Positions 6,894-13,973 of a DNA stretch of 15,722 nucleotides are shown in pieces. The stretch comes from Acidobacteriota bacterium. GTDB lineage: Bacteria; Acidobacteriota; Terriglobia; UBA7540. The position numbers and the translations under genes were made by a program. The notes beneath the pieces were generated by a model, which saw only the letters and a program-made list of their open reading frames with translations, did no database searches and was not told the origin of the DNA. The stretch is taken from assembly GCA_021828245.1 (NCBI GenBank), contig JAKASC010000024.1, positions 1-15,722 of the forward strand. Reading direction: 5' to 3'. Numbering within the stretch: the first letter of the stretch is position 1; every line of letters starts with the position of its first letter.

Positions 6894-7341
6894 TGACATC
6901 CTGACGAGAGACTTGGATTCGCGGGAGTTCCAACATGGTGTCGAGCAAGGCTTTTGGGAATTGAAGGAACGAAAAGATTGGTTCTTATACGTGGCCGTAT
7001 TCGCCCCCGATGGTCGGGCATATCTATTGGAGCTGGATTGCCGTGGTTACGGCGACGATGCCATTGCCGGTCGGTTCATTGACTTCGCGACTCATCAGTG
7101 CGTCCAGGCTGCTTGGCCGCAAGGCAACGCTGTATTTCAACAGTGGATTAAGTGCACCGCTGGGTTCTTCATTTGTTGGAATCAGGATCGGAACGGTATC
7201 TCGCACCACTCGGAATGGAAGGGCCAGAAAGCATGGAGCAAGACAAACAATCAACTCTTGGCATATCTCAACTTCATGCGGCAGATGCTGCACCTCCCTT
7301 CCAGAGGATATCTGCGACAGACGGCGGCGAATCCCGCTTGA
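6880..7341 (+). CDS. E2-like ubiquitin-conjugating protein (BilB-like)
   Basis: This is a 153-residue protein with an N-terminal amphipathic helix (REFQHGVEQGFWELKE), a run of beta strands (WFLYVAVFAPDG, AYLLELDCRGY), and a C-terminal helix ending LHLPSRGYLR, the general order of an E2 fold. Cys99 in FICWNQDRNG, followed by His109-His110 and a Trp (SEW), is the best active-site candidate; Cys54, Cys74 and Cys92 are alternatives. The eukaryotic HPN triad is not visible, as is common in prokaryotic E2-like families. It would take the modifier from the E1 as a thioester and transfer it to a target. ATG 6880 lies inside the last codons of the modifier gene, and the TGA overlaps the TTG proposed as the isopeptidase start. 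The E2 call leans heavily on operon position. Confidence 0.68.
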   Translation: MAEGSDILTRDLDSREFQHGVEQGFWELKERKDWFLYVAVFAPDGRAYLLELDCRGYGDDAIAGRFIDFATHQCVQAAWPQGNAVFQQWIKCTAGFFICWNQDRNGISHHSEWKGQKAWSKTNNQLLAYLNFMRQMLHLPSRGYLRQTAANPA

Positions 7342-7802
7342 TTATCCCTTCGGAAATCTTCATTTCAACAATGAGGCGCTTGCAGCGAAGGAGTGCAGGA
7401 TGGCGCGAGAGCGCAGCGGTATGGAGCGGAACGGTCAGTGAGCATCAGGATTGGCGCGTCCAGCGCGTTGATTATCATGATGAGCTCTGCAATGATTTCG
7501 GCAGCCCGCTTTCATTGGAGCTTTCGGAGAGTGCAAAGCTAAAGTTATACGAGGATCTGCGACTCGCAGGGCTCAGGCTCATTTCTTTGGTCCATACGCA
7601 TCCGGAAGGCTGGGTGGGATTGAGCGAAGTAGATCGTAAGAATCAGATTTGCTCCCGAATTGGGTTTTGGTCGGTGGTCGTTCCATGGTATGGGAGGTCA
7701 CCGTGGAGGACACCAGGGTTCGGATTCCACGTTCGCGAAGGTGACGGATGGCATCGGCTGACGCGACGGGAAGTGGCAAGAAGGGTCATGGTGCTGGACT
7801 AG
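7338..7802 (+). CDS. JAMM/JAB-domain isopeptidase (BilD-like deubiquitinase)
   Basis: The full JAMM zinc-protease motif is present: H86-x-H88-x7-S96-x2-D99 in VHTHPEGWVGLSEVD, with upstream Glu24 (GWRES) as the general base. Such enzymes trim the C-terminus of ubiquitin-like modifiers or remove them from targets. The frame is open well upstream. I place the start at TTG 7338, which overlaps the E2 stop (TTGA) and gives IIPSEIF as the first JAB strand and helix. ATG 7215 or 7233 would add 35-41 residues that mostly look like the shadow of the E2 frame, but neither can be excluded. No strong ribosome site is seen, consistent with translational coupling. The next gene starts one base after the stop. 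Confidence 0.88.
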   Translation: MIIPSEIFISTMRRLQRRSAGWRESAAVWSGTVSEHQDWRVQRVDYHDELCNDFGSPLSLELSESAKLKLYEDLRLAGLRLISLVHTHPEGWVGLSEVDRKNQICSRIGFWSVVVPWYGRSPWRTPGFGFHVREGDGWHRLTRREVARRVMVLD

Positions 7803-7803
7803 C

Positions 7804-9051
7804 ATGGAGCTCTATTGTGATCGCGTGATTAATGGTGTCCTAAAGTCAGTTCCTCATGTCATTGACCCCGGACAGGCCTACAAACTGCTCGATCAAGATA
7901 TCGAAATCATTGCAGACAGAAGCCGCACGACGGAAGATGACCTGTGGCCGTGTGTTTGGGCGTTAGCCGCAGTACTTTCCCGACAGACGTTCGGAAGTGT
8001 GTTTATTCGATGTGGATTGAAGGAGGCGCTGACATCACCGGCCCCTCTGCCTGCAAGTTGCGTTTTCACAGACAAGAATTCTGGAGGATCACTTAGGATT
8101 GGAGTCGGCGTGGAGCCTCAATGTGGAGGAATTCGTCAGTGGGGCGACGCCAGGGGAGGACGCATCTCTTTTGGCCGATTGATTGAGATCTGTGCGCCTG
8201 CAAACGCAGTAAGCGGATTTGCGCTTGCTGGATATTTAGGGTTCGCCGCTCTTGCTCGGCTTGTGGGAATTCCGCCCTTCCGGGAGCAACTCAGCCACTC
8301 CGATCTGAGCCTGCCCTTCGGAGAGATCAAGAGCCATCCGGGAAGAGGCAGTGCTTTAACTTTCATAGGGCTCGGCCATCTGGGCAATGCGGTTCTCGCC
8401 ATTTTTCACTTCCTGGCGAGAAGGTGGAATGAGCGGCCAACAGCCATTCTTGTAGATAAGGGCGATCTGGAGGAAGGAAACGACAAGACTCACATCCTAG
8501 TAGGAGATGCTGAAGCGCGCGGTGGGGAAGAAAAAGCATTGGTTCTTGAAAGGACATTACACGCTGCGGGATGGCTTGTCCGAGGCGAGGTTTCCGAACT
8601 TGTGTGGGGCTGGCAGCGACCGCAATCACATCCACGATTGGTCTTCTTGGGGTTTGATAATTTCGATGCACGCCGAATGGGCGTTGAAGCAGAGTACGAT
8701 TGGGTTGTTGAGGCGGGAGTTGGAAGTTCATTTATCCGACCCAGAGTTACATGGCATTCCATGCCACCCGATCGGAACATGGCTCGCCGTATTTTCCCCA
8801 GGGCCGGGGAAATGTGGGTATCCGACCCAGACCATGAAAAACAGTTCTTTAATGATCTTCGCAGAACACCGGGAGAGTGCGGTTGGGTAACGTTCAAAGG
8901 GGTTGTGGCGTCCGCTCCATCAATGGGCCTTATTGCCGCGGCGTACGCTTGGACAGAAATGCTCCGCGTTCTTAATGGCGAAAAAACTGGTGTTGCGGGT
9001 AGCGCCTACATCTGGAGCCCGTTTTTGCCCTTTCTCCGGCAGTCCCTATGA
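7804..9051 (+). CDS. ThiF/E1-like activating enzyme (BilC-like)
   Basis: This 415-residue protein has about 180 N-terminal residues of unassigned fold, then a Rossmann-type adenylation domain starting at ALTFIGLGHLGNAVL, with the nucleotide loop G189-L-G191-H-L-G194. It continues with an acidic strand end (AILVDKGDLEEGN) and VFLGFDNFDARR, typical of ThiF/MoeB/E1 proteins. Cys359 in GECGWVTFKG, followed by ASAPSMG, is the best candidate for the thioester cysteine. It would adenylate the modifier's terminal Gly and pass it to the E2-like protein. It is the last gene of the operon, and a possible terminator lies 15 bp beyond the stop. The E1 call is firm by motif; the role of the N-terminal extension is unknown. 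Confidence 0.87.
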   Translation: MELYCDRVINGVLKSVPHVIDPGQAYKLLDQDIEIIADRSRTTEDDLWPCVWALAAVLSRQTFGSVFIRCGLKEALTSPAPLPASCVFTDKNSGGSLRIGVGVEPQCGGIRQWGDARGGRISFGRLIEICAPANAVSGFALAGYLGFAALARLVGIPPFREQLSHSDLSLPFGEIKSHPGRGSALTFIGLGHLGNAVLAIFHFLARRWNERPTAILVDKGDLEEGNDKTHILVGDAEARGGEEKALVLERTLHAAGWLVRGEVSELVWGWQRPQSHPRLVFLGFDNFDARRMGVEAEYDWVVEAGVGSSFIRPRVTWHSMPPDRNMARRIFPRAGEMWVSDPDHEKQFFNDLRRTPGECGWVTFKGVVASAPSMGLIAAAYAWTEMLRVLNGEKTGVAGSAYIWSPFLPFLRQSL

Positions 9052-9065
9052 GCGTTGCAAACTGT

Positions 9066-9123
9066 GGACGGCCGGTTGCAGAATCGGGAAATAGTATTCC
9101 CTCCGCGAGAGGCCGTCCTCTTT
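9066..9123 (+). terminator. Possible branched terminator after the E1-like gene
   Basis: GGACGGCC (9066-9073) pairs with GGCCGTCC (9111-9118), followed by a short T-rich stretch (TCTTT). Inside the loop a second hairpin, GGGAA/TTCCC (9086-9090 and 9097-9101), has a 6-nt loop. The outer loop is long for a standard Rho-independent terminator and the T tract is short, so function is uncertain. Confidence 0.4.
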
Positions 9124-9137
9124 GAGCCTGCCTCCAA

Positions 9138-9180
9138 ACGGTCAGACACCCTCGGTGTAGGGCTTCGGGGCGGTGACCGT
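9138..9180. repeat. Nested inverted repeat between operon and integrase remnant
   Basis: ACGGTCA (9138-9144) and TGACCGT (9174-9180) are perfect inverted repeats that enclose a tight hairpin, ACACC-CTC-GGTGT (9146-9158). It could be a second terminator, for the - strand, or part of a former attachment or recombinase site. Neither is shown. Confidence 0.35.
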
Positions 9181-9480
9181 CTCCACGCACTCATTTCCGC
9201 ACTGAATTGACCCTATCGGGTGGGCGCACATTCCGACGGACTGAGCGCTTTGATCAGGATGAGACGGCACGGCTCCCCCTGCACGGACGGGCGGTCCCAT
9301 CAACATGCGCTCAACCCGTGCAGCCGCCTCGTCCTGAATGCCAGGAAGCGCGTGAGTATACCGCTCCAGCGTAAAAACAATGCTCGCGTGTCCGAGCTGC
9401 TCGGAAATCACTTTCACGGATACACCGTATCCGTCCGGCGGACCCAGGTGGGGATTACGGCAAGATGGATGAGGGATGTT
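9142..9480 (-). pseudogene. Tyrosine recombinase (phage-type integrase) C-terminal remnant
   Basis: On the - strand, GVSVKVISEQLGHASIVFTLERYTHALPG, followed by a helical EAAARVERMLMG tail, is the C-terminal end of a phage-type integrase, with the late catalytic His (LGHAS) and the nucleophilic Tyr (ERYTH). The expected upstream HxLRHTHA block is missing or garbled around 9450-9480, and no catalytic domain or N-terminal domain precedes it before the IS66 genes begin. The fragment is therefore a decayed 3' piece, probably of an older island integrase. The outer limits are approximate. Confidence 0.75.
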
Positions 9481-9515
9481 GGTGGCCCGGTGCGAGCGGG
9501 CGAGTGAAACATTCA

Positions 9516-9944
9516 TTAAGGTATGAAGAGGCCGCCGGCTTCGATCTCCGCGAGGCATTCTTCCAGCGACAGGAGTTGCATGATTTCCCACCACTGGCCA
9601 GTGTGACGGAAGTAGGCGAGGTTAAAACGCTCATCTCCCGCGTACTGAAGCCGGGCGAACCTTGACTCGAAGAAGGGGGAAAGTGCACGGGGTCCCGGCG
9701 AGCAGTATTTCGAGCAGAAGTAAAAATAGGGACCGCGCCACTTCGAGGAGATATCCACCAGATAGTTGAGGTCTGCTTTCTTGGGAGGCGGCTGGAGATA
9801 ACGGGGCTTCAAGGTTGAAGTGATCAACTCCTGGGCGCGGCGCTCGACTTCTTGCCAGATGTTCAGCGGCACCGGCTTTCCGGATCGCCGAAAGGCGCCG
9901 GCCGGATCGTAAACCCATCTCGGCGGCCGCCGGGAACCGGCCAT
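9516..9944 (-). CDS. IS66-associated passenger protein, DUF3024-like, function unknown
   Basis: This 142-residue protein has WRGPYFYFCSKYCSPGP, an SPFFESRFARLQY block and FNLAYFRHTGQWWEI near the C-terminus. It resembles conserved small proteins seen beside IS66 tnpC genes in environmental bacteria, and the pattern is reminiscent of DUF3024; I am not certain of the family. ATG 9942-9944 lies one base after the tnpC stop (9946-9948), so it is read as the last gene of the IS66 operon; the longer open frame to 9974 would overlap tnpC. The two Cys residues and aromatic clusters suggest a compact, possibly nucleic-acid-binding domain, but nothing catalytic is visible. Confidence 0.62.
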   Translation of the reverse strand: MAGSRRPPRWVYDPAGAFRRSGKPVPLNIWQEVERRAQELITSTLKPRYLQPPPKKADLNYLVDISSKWRGPYFYFCSKYCSPGPRALSPFFESRFARLQYAGDERFNLAYFRHTGQWWEIMQLLSLEECLAEIEAGGLFIP

Positions 9945-9945
9945 C

Positions 9946-10522
9946 TCAGCCCTCCACCTGGTTGCCATCCCCATCCTGCTCGGTACGTTTCCACGGGTCG
10001 GGAAGCAGTTCGGCCAGTCGGCTTTGGGGATGTGAACTGATGCGCGCGAAGAGGTCGCGCAGGTAAGCGAAGGGATCCATGTGAAGTCTTTTGGAGGTGG
10101 CGATCAGGCTGGTCAGCACGGCGGCGGTTCGACCACCATTGTCACTGCCATAAAACATCCAGTTTTTTCTGCCTACCGCGACGCCGCGCAGACTGCGCTC
10201 GGCGCCGTTGTTGTCGATCGCCAGATCGCCGTCGTCCAGATAGCGGGTCAGCGCTTTCCAGTTCGCGAGCGTGTAGGCGATGGCCTCACCCTCGGGACTC
10301 TTGGGCAGCACCTGCGGCTGCTCGCGTACGAGATACGTGCGGATGTCATCCAGGATCAGCTTCGATTTTTCCAGCCGCAGGGCGCGGCGCGCCTCGCCCT
10401 TGAGTCCCCGTTCCTGCGCTTCCCGCTCGACGTCGTAAAGCAAGCGGATATAAGCCAGCATCACCGTCGAGCGCATCAAGTCCGAAGACTGCGCTTCAAA
10501 ATGCCGACGTCTCGCGTGGGCC
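9946..10522 (-). pseudogene. tnpC: IS66 transposase TnpC, C-terminal half (separated by RIT insertion)
   Basis: From the insertion point the frame reads AHARRRHFEAQ and continues to the DDE catalytic glutamate in DNNGAERSLRGVAVGRKNW (IS66 signature), then WMFYGSDNGGRTAAVL and a proline/Arg-rich tail. It supplies about 192 codons. Joined to the 5' half at 13974, it restores CWAHARR and a transposase of about 521 residues, the normal IS66 size. The E of the DDE triad is here and the two Ds are on the other half, so neither piece can act alone. The ATG at 10524 is created by the junction, not an original start. Confidence 0.93.
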
Positions 10523-10548
10523 ATATCTGGAGCTCCAGATATGGCCCA
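10517..10548. repeat. Perfect 32-bp palindrome at the left RIT junction
   Basis: Its centre is between 10532 and 10533. The inner 20 bp are ATATCTGGAGCTCCAGATAT. The outer arms are TGGGCC (10517-10522, belonging to tnpC) and GGCCCA (10543-10548, on the inserted side). The element thus carries a mirror copy of the target's last 6 bp. No counterpart exists at the right junction. Confidence 0.9.
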
Positions 10549-10573
10549 TTATCCAGAGATTGAGATTATCCGG
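10549..10573 (+). repeat. Left RIT terminal repeats
   Basis: TTATCCAGA (10549-10557) and TTATCCGG (10566-10573) are direct copies, 17 bp start to start. They are inverted relative to the pair at the right end and probably bind the recombinases. Confidence 0.75.
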
Positions 10574-10669
10574 TGAAGCTGGGCCGGCCCGTGTGAAATC
10601 GCGGGTTCGAGGTCGCAACTCTCAGGATAATATCTTAAACGAACGGCAGGCTGGCACGTCTAACTTCTC

Positions 10670-11890
10670 GTGCCTGCCAAGCTGCTGTGCCTCGATGATC
10701 GCGAACGAGAAGTGGTCCGGTTGTGGCGCAGGAACCATCTATCCCGCGGAACGCTTGTAATCTACCTGCAATGGGTTCATCGTTTTCGCAATTACTGCAA
10801 TCAGCGCGGCCTGGATGAGACTACTGAACTGAGCCTCGACGGAGCGCTCCGCTTCGCACGAGCTTACAGAGGTCCCAGGAAAAAGGGACCCGTAGCCGTC
10901 CAAAGTCAGTTTGGGGCGCGCAACGCGCTTCATGCGTGGGCGTGCGCTCTGCGCTCGCTAAAGGTTCACCTTCTGCCTTGGCGTGAGAAAAGGCCGCCAA
11001 CCAGGCTCTCCCCGTTGGTCGCTGCTTACCGCCGTCATCGTCTCTTCCGTTGCAACGTGACCGAGGGAACGCTGCAGCGCGACCTCGAAGTAGCGAAGGG
11101 CTTTCTCCGCCTGTTGCGTTCGCAGGGCAAGGCGGCCAGCAGAGCGACTGTGGCCGATGTGGATCGGTTCATCCTTCATCTGTCGCAGCGCGTGTCCCGA
11201 CGTTCATTGGCCGACAGAGGTAGTTCTCTGAGGTCGTTCTTCCGGTACCTGCGGATGACAGGCAAGCTGCCACGCGATCTGGCCTCGGGGGTTATAACTC
11301 CTCACCTCCGCCCCGCCGAGCGGCCGCCTCGCGCCTTACCGTGGACAGATGTGCGCCGCATTCTCCGGTCAATTCCGCGGAGTCAACCGCCCGGCAAACG
11401 GGACTTCGCCATGCTGCTGATGATGGCCGCTTACGGGTTGGGAGCCGGGGAAGTCTTGGGGTTACGTCTTGAGAATGTGGATTGGCGAGAGAAGATTCTG
11501 TGCGTGAGGCGACCGAAGACTGGCGTAGGGATCGATCTGCCACTGCTCCCTCCTATTGCCCGATCACTTGCCGCCTACCTTCGCAGGGAGCGTCCACGCA
11601 CCGACGACCAGCGGCGGATCTTTTTGAGAATGGCGATGCCCTATGAACCGCTCACGAGCGGCGCCATCCGGCATCGCATCCGCTACTACGCTCAACGAGT
11701 TGGGGTGACAGCGAAGGTTCTCGGGGCCCATGCATTCCGTCACAGTCACGCGAGCCGGCAGATCGACACCGGGGCGAACATTAAAGTGGTGAGTGACATT
11801 CTGGGCCACCGGCGTTCCTCTTCAACCTCGGTCTACGTGCGGGTGGCCTTGCGCCGGCTTCGCGCCGTCGCCCTGCCGGTGCCCCGATGA
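10670..11890 (+). CDS. ritA: RIT recombinase A, tyrosine recombinase with altered active site
   Basis: This 406-residue protein has an N-terminal SAM-like core-binding region (about 95-200) and a C-terminal catalytic domain. The motif HAFR (H354-R357), His380 in LGHRRSS and the nucleophile Tyr389 (SVYVRV) are present, but the first catalytic Arg of the usual TGLRxSE block is replaced: YGLGAGE places Gly258 there. This suggests either an altered catalytic role or dependence on its two partners. GTG 10670 is the first possible start after an in-frame TAA (10661); no strong ribosome site is seen. The TGA overlaps the ritB ATG (ATGA). A GATAAT -10-like box sits at 10626, without a convincing -35. 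Confidence 0.86.
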   Translation: MPAKLLCLDDREREVVRLWRRNHLSRGTLVIYLQWVHRFRNYCNQRGLDETTELSLDGALRFARAYRGPRKKGPVAVQSQFGARNALHAWACALRSLKVHLLPWREKRPPTRLSPLVAAYRRHRLFRCNVTEGTLQRDLEVAKGFLRLLRSQGKAASRATVADVDRFILHLSQRVSRRSLADRGSSLRSFFRYLRMTGKLPRDLASGVITPHLRPAERPPRALPWTDVRRILRSIPRSQPPGKRDFAMLLMMAAYGLGAGEVLGLRLENVDWREKILCVRRPKTGVGIDLPLLPPIARSLAAYLRRERPRTDDQRRIFLRMAMPYEPLTSGAIRHRIRYYAQRVGVTAKVLGAHAFRHSHASRQIDTGANIKVVSDILGHRRSSSTSVYVRVALRRLRAVALPVPR

Positions 11891-12864
11891 CCGGGCTGTT
11901 CAAAAGTCATTTGGCCGCCGACCTCGGGGCGTTCCTCCAGTTCAAGCGGGGACTGGGATATCGGTATGCCCGCGCCGAATATTCTCTGATGGAATTCGAT
12001 CGATTCCTCTGCCGGGATGCCGGACGACACCGAGTGGGACAACTCGATCAGGCCATGCTGGCTTGGTTAGCCAGCAAGCCACAGCGGAAGGCTGTGAGCG
12101 TCTCCATGGACGCAGCAGTGCTCCGCCAGTTCTGCCTCTTCCTCCGGCGGCGTTCAGGCCGCACGCTCTCTCGTGAACCTCTATGGCCAAGGCTTCCAAC
12201 CGAATCCAGCTTCGTTCCTTACCTTTTTTCGACACAAGACATCCGGCGACTGCTGAAACTTGCCGGCCAACTCGACAGACCTCCGTTCCGTGCTGCGCTG
12301 TACCGGGCCTTCCTTCTACTGCTCTACTGCACGGGGATCCGGTTTGGGGAAGCGCTGCGTCTCCGCCTCCGCGACGTGGACACCCGCAAGGCAACTCTGT
12401 TTGTCGAAACATTTAAAGGACACGCCCGGTGGGTGCCATTTCACCGCTCGTTAGCAAAAGAGTTGGATAAATATCTCACGGCCCGGCGCGCGTTCGCTTC
12501 GGCCCAGCCGGACGATCGCTTTTTCGTCGGGATTCATAAGAAGAGATTGCCGACCAGAACGGCATGGGGAACTCTCCGAAGGTTATTCCAAAAGGCAGGC
12601 TTAAAACCTGAGCCGGGCCGCAACGGACCCCGGCCGTACGATGTACGCCACGCTTTTGCCATCCATCGCCTTACCCGATGGTCACGGCAAGGTGTTGACC
12701 TTCAGACTCGGCTTCCTTGGCTTTCTGCTTACATGGGCCACGACGACATCCTGGGGACGGAGACCTACCTGACGGCCACGCCCGAACTTCTCGGGCTCGC
12801 CGCCCATCGATTCCATCGTCGATATCTGACTTCGCCGAACGAAAGGAGCGCGGAAGAATCATGA
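11887..12864 (+). CDS. ritB: RIT recombinase B, tyrosine recombinase
   Basis: This 325-residue protein starts with a core-binding domain (LGAFLQFKRGLGYRY...) followed by a catalytic domain: Arg152 in CTGIRFGEAL, Arg254 in YDVRHAFA, His285 in YMGHDD and Tyr294 in ETYL. At the HxxR position the His is Tyr251, a change from the classical RHRHY set; some family members tolerate substitution there. It is coupled to both neighbours by 4-nt ATGA overlaps, so the three proteins are probably made in fixed ratio and act as one complex. No frameshift is seen. Confidence 0.88.
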   Translation: MTGLFKSHLAADLGAFLQFKRGLGYRYARAEYSLMEFDRFLCRDAGRHRVGQLDQAMLAWLASKPQRKAVSVSMDAAVLRQFCLFLRRRSGRTLSREPLWPRLPTESSFVPYLFSTQDIRRLLKLAGQLDRPPFRAALYRAFLLLLYCTGIRFGEALRLRLRDVDTRKATLFVETFKGHARWVPFHRSLAKELDKYLTARRAFASAQPDDRFFVGIHKKRLPTRTAWGTLRRLFQKAGLKPEPGRNGPRPYDVRHAFAIHRLTRWSRQGVDLQTRLPWLSAYMGHDDILGTETYLTATPELLGLAAHRFHRRYLTSPNERSAEES

Positions 12865-13871
12865 TGCGGAAAGAGCAGGACCCCCTTCTGGCTTCGGTGC
12901 AGAGCTTCTTCCAGGACTATCTTCGCAACGTGCGCGGAGCCAGCGATCATACTGTCCGGGCCTACCGGGACACCCTCAGGCTGTTTTTCTTGTTCCTGGC
13001 CAGCGGTGGACGACGACCCATAGCCGGCTTAAGATTGGACGATATTCAAGCGGAGACCGTTCTTGCCTTCTTGGATCACGTCGAGTCGAAGAGAGGCAAT
13101 TCTCCTGCGACGCGTAATTGCCGGCTGGCGGCGATTCGCAGTTTTGTGCAGCATCTGCTCAGGCACGACGTTACGCGCGCCGACCAGTATGGACGGATCC
13201 TTGCCATCTCGACCAGGCGGAAGACTCTTCGTGCTGCGCGATATCTCGAGCCGGAAGCAGCCCGAGCCATCATCACCGCCATCGACCTCGGAGCGCCGCA
13301 TGGGAGGCGCGATCGGGCCTTGCTCCTCTTTCTCTACAATACCGGGGCACGAGTCAGTGAGGCCCTGGCGGTTCGCCCTCGAGAACTCCGCCTGGATCGG
13401 CCGCAGCACGTGAGGCTCCATGGCAAAGGTAACAAGGAGCGTGTATGCCCTCTCTGGCCGGAAACGGCAGCGGCCCTGCGTCCGATGGCCTCGGATGTCG
13501 CTGCCGATGAGCCCATATTCCGGAACGCCCGCGGCGCTCCACTCACGCGTGACGGAGCCGCTTATGTGATCGGCAAGTATGCGCGGCGCGCGGCGGGAAA
13601 GATGCCGGCCCTCGGTAGCAGACGAGTGACGCCTCACGCCTTCCGCCACGGCTGCGCTGTTGCCCTGCTTCAATCGGGCGTCGATCTCACGGTCATTCGC
13701 GACTATCTCGGTCATGCATCCGTCGCTACGACCAGCCGGTATCTCACGACAAATCTGAAAATGAAACGAGACGTGCTGGGTGCGTTCTGGAAGCGAGCAG
13801 GTCTGGAGAAGCGACCGGGATCTCGATGGCGCCCTTCACCCAAACTCCTCGCATTCCTCGAATCACTGTGA
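12861..13871 (+). CDS. ritC: RIT recombinase C, tyrosine recombinase (XerC/D-like)
   Basis: This 336-residue protein keeps the complete catalytic set: Arg164 (NTGARVSEAL), a Lys in the HGKGNKER beta-hairpin, His259 and Arg262 (PHAFRH), His285 (LGHAS) and Tyr294 (SRYL). The N-terminal VQSFFQDYLRNVRGASDHTVRAY is a standard core-binding domain. The start is taken at ATG 12861, which overlaps the ritB TGA and has GGAAGA/AAGGAG just upstream; the frame open from 12717 is only the shadow of ritB. Of the trio it is the one most likely to do strand cleavage by itself. Confidence 0.92.
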   Translation: MMRKEQDPLLASVQSFFQDYLRNVRGASDHTVRAYRDTLRLFFLFLASGGRRPIAGLRLDDIQAETVLAFLDHVESKRGNSPATRNCRLAAIRSFVQHLLRHDVTRADQYGRILAISTRRKTLRAARYLEPEAARAIITAIDLGAPHGRRDRALLLFLYNTGARVSEALAVRPRELRLDRPQHVRLHGKGNKERVCPLWPETAAALRPMASDVAADEPIFRNARGAPLTRDGAAYVIGKYARRAAGKMPALGSRRVTPHAFRHGCAVALLQSGVDLTVIRDYLGHASVATTSRYLTTNLKMKRDVLGAFWKRAGLEKRPGSRWRPSPKLLAFLESL

Positions 13872-13884
13872 TGTGTTTTATCTT

Positions 13885-13932
13885 GAGTGCGGAACGGTAG
13901 CAAGGCCGCCGCAAGCGCGTTGGTCCGCACTC
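13885..13932. repeat. 9-bp inverted repeat near the right RIT end
   Basis: GAGTGCGGA (13885-13893) and TCCGCACTC (13924-13932) can form a 9-bp stem with a 30-nt loop just after ritC. It has no T tract on the + strand. It may be a transcript end structure or a recombinase accessory site. Confidence 0.45.
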
Positions 13933-13944
13933 CTCAGGAATTAC

Positions 13945-13970
13945 TCTGGATAAATACTCTGTCTGGATAA
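13945..13970 (-). repeat. Right RIT terminal repeats
   Basis: TCTGGATAA occurs at 13945-13953 and 13962-13970, again 17 bp start to start. It is the reverse complement of the left-end TTATCCAGA. The outer copy is followed by TGT and then resumes tnpC at GCCCA. Confidence 0.78.
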
Positions 13971-13973
13971 TGT

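Larger units (their letters stand above)
10523..13973 (+). mobile_element. Recombinase-In-Trio (RIT) element inserted in IS66 tnpC
   Basis: Three different tyrosine-recombinase genes lie head to tail with ATGA overlaps, the defining layout of RIT elements. The borders come from rejoining tnpC: the 5' half is good up to 13974 and the 3' half from 10522, with a 3-bp ambiguity (GCC at both junctions). About 3451 bp are inserted. No cargo genes are present. The interval 10549-10669 holds only the end repeats and leader, and 13872-13973 only end structure. The element is opposite in direction to the interrupted transposase. Confidence 0.88.

Noticed and set aside
10591..10620. GGTTCGA resembling a tRNA T-loop
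   Set aside because: The flanking bases do not form the T stem and no anticodon or acceptor stem can be drawn.
12717..12860. Extended start for the third recombinase
   Set aside because: The extra residues are the shadow of the second recombinase; ATG 12861 has the usual ATGA overlap and a ribosome site.
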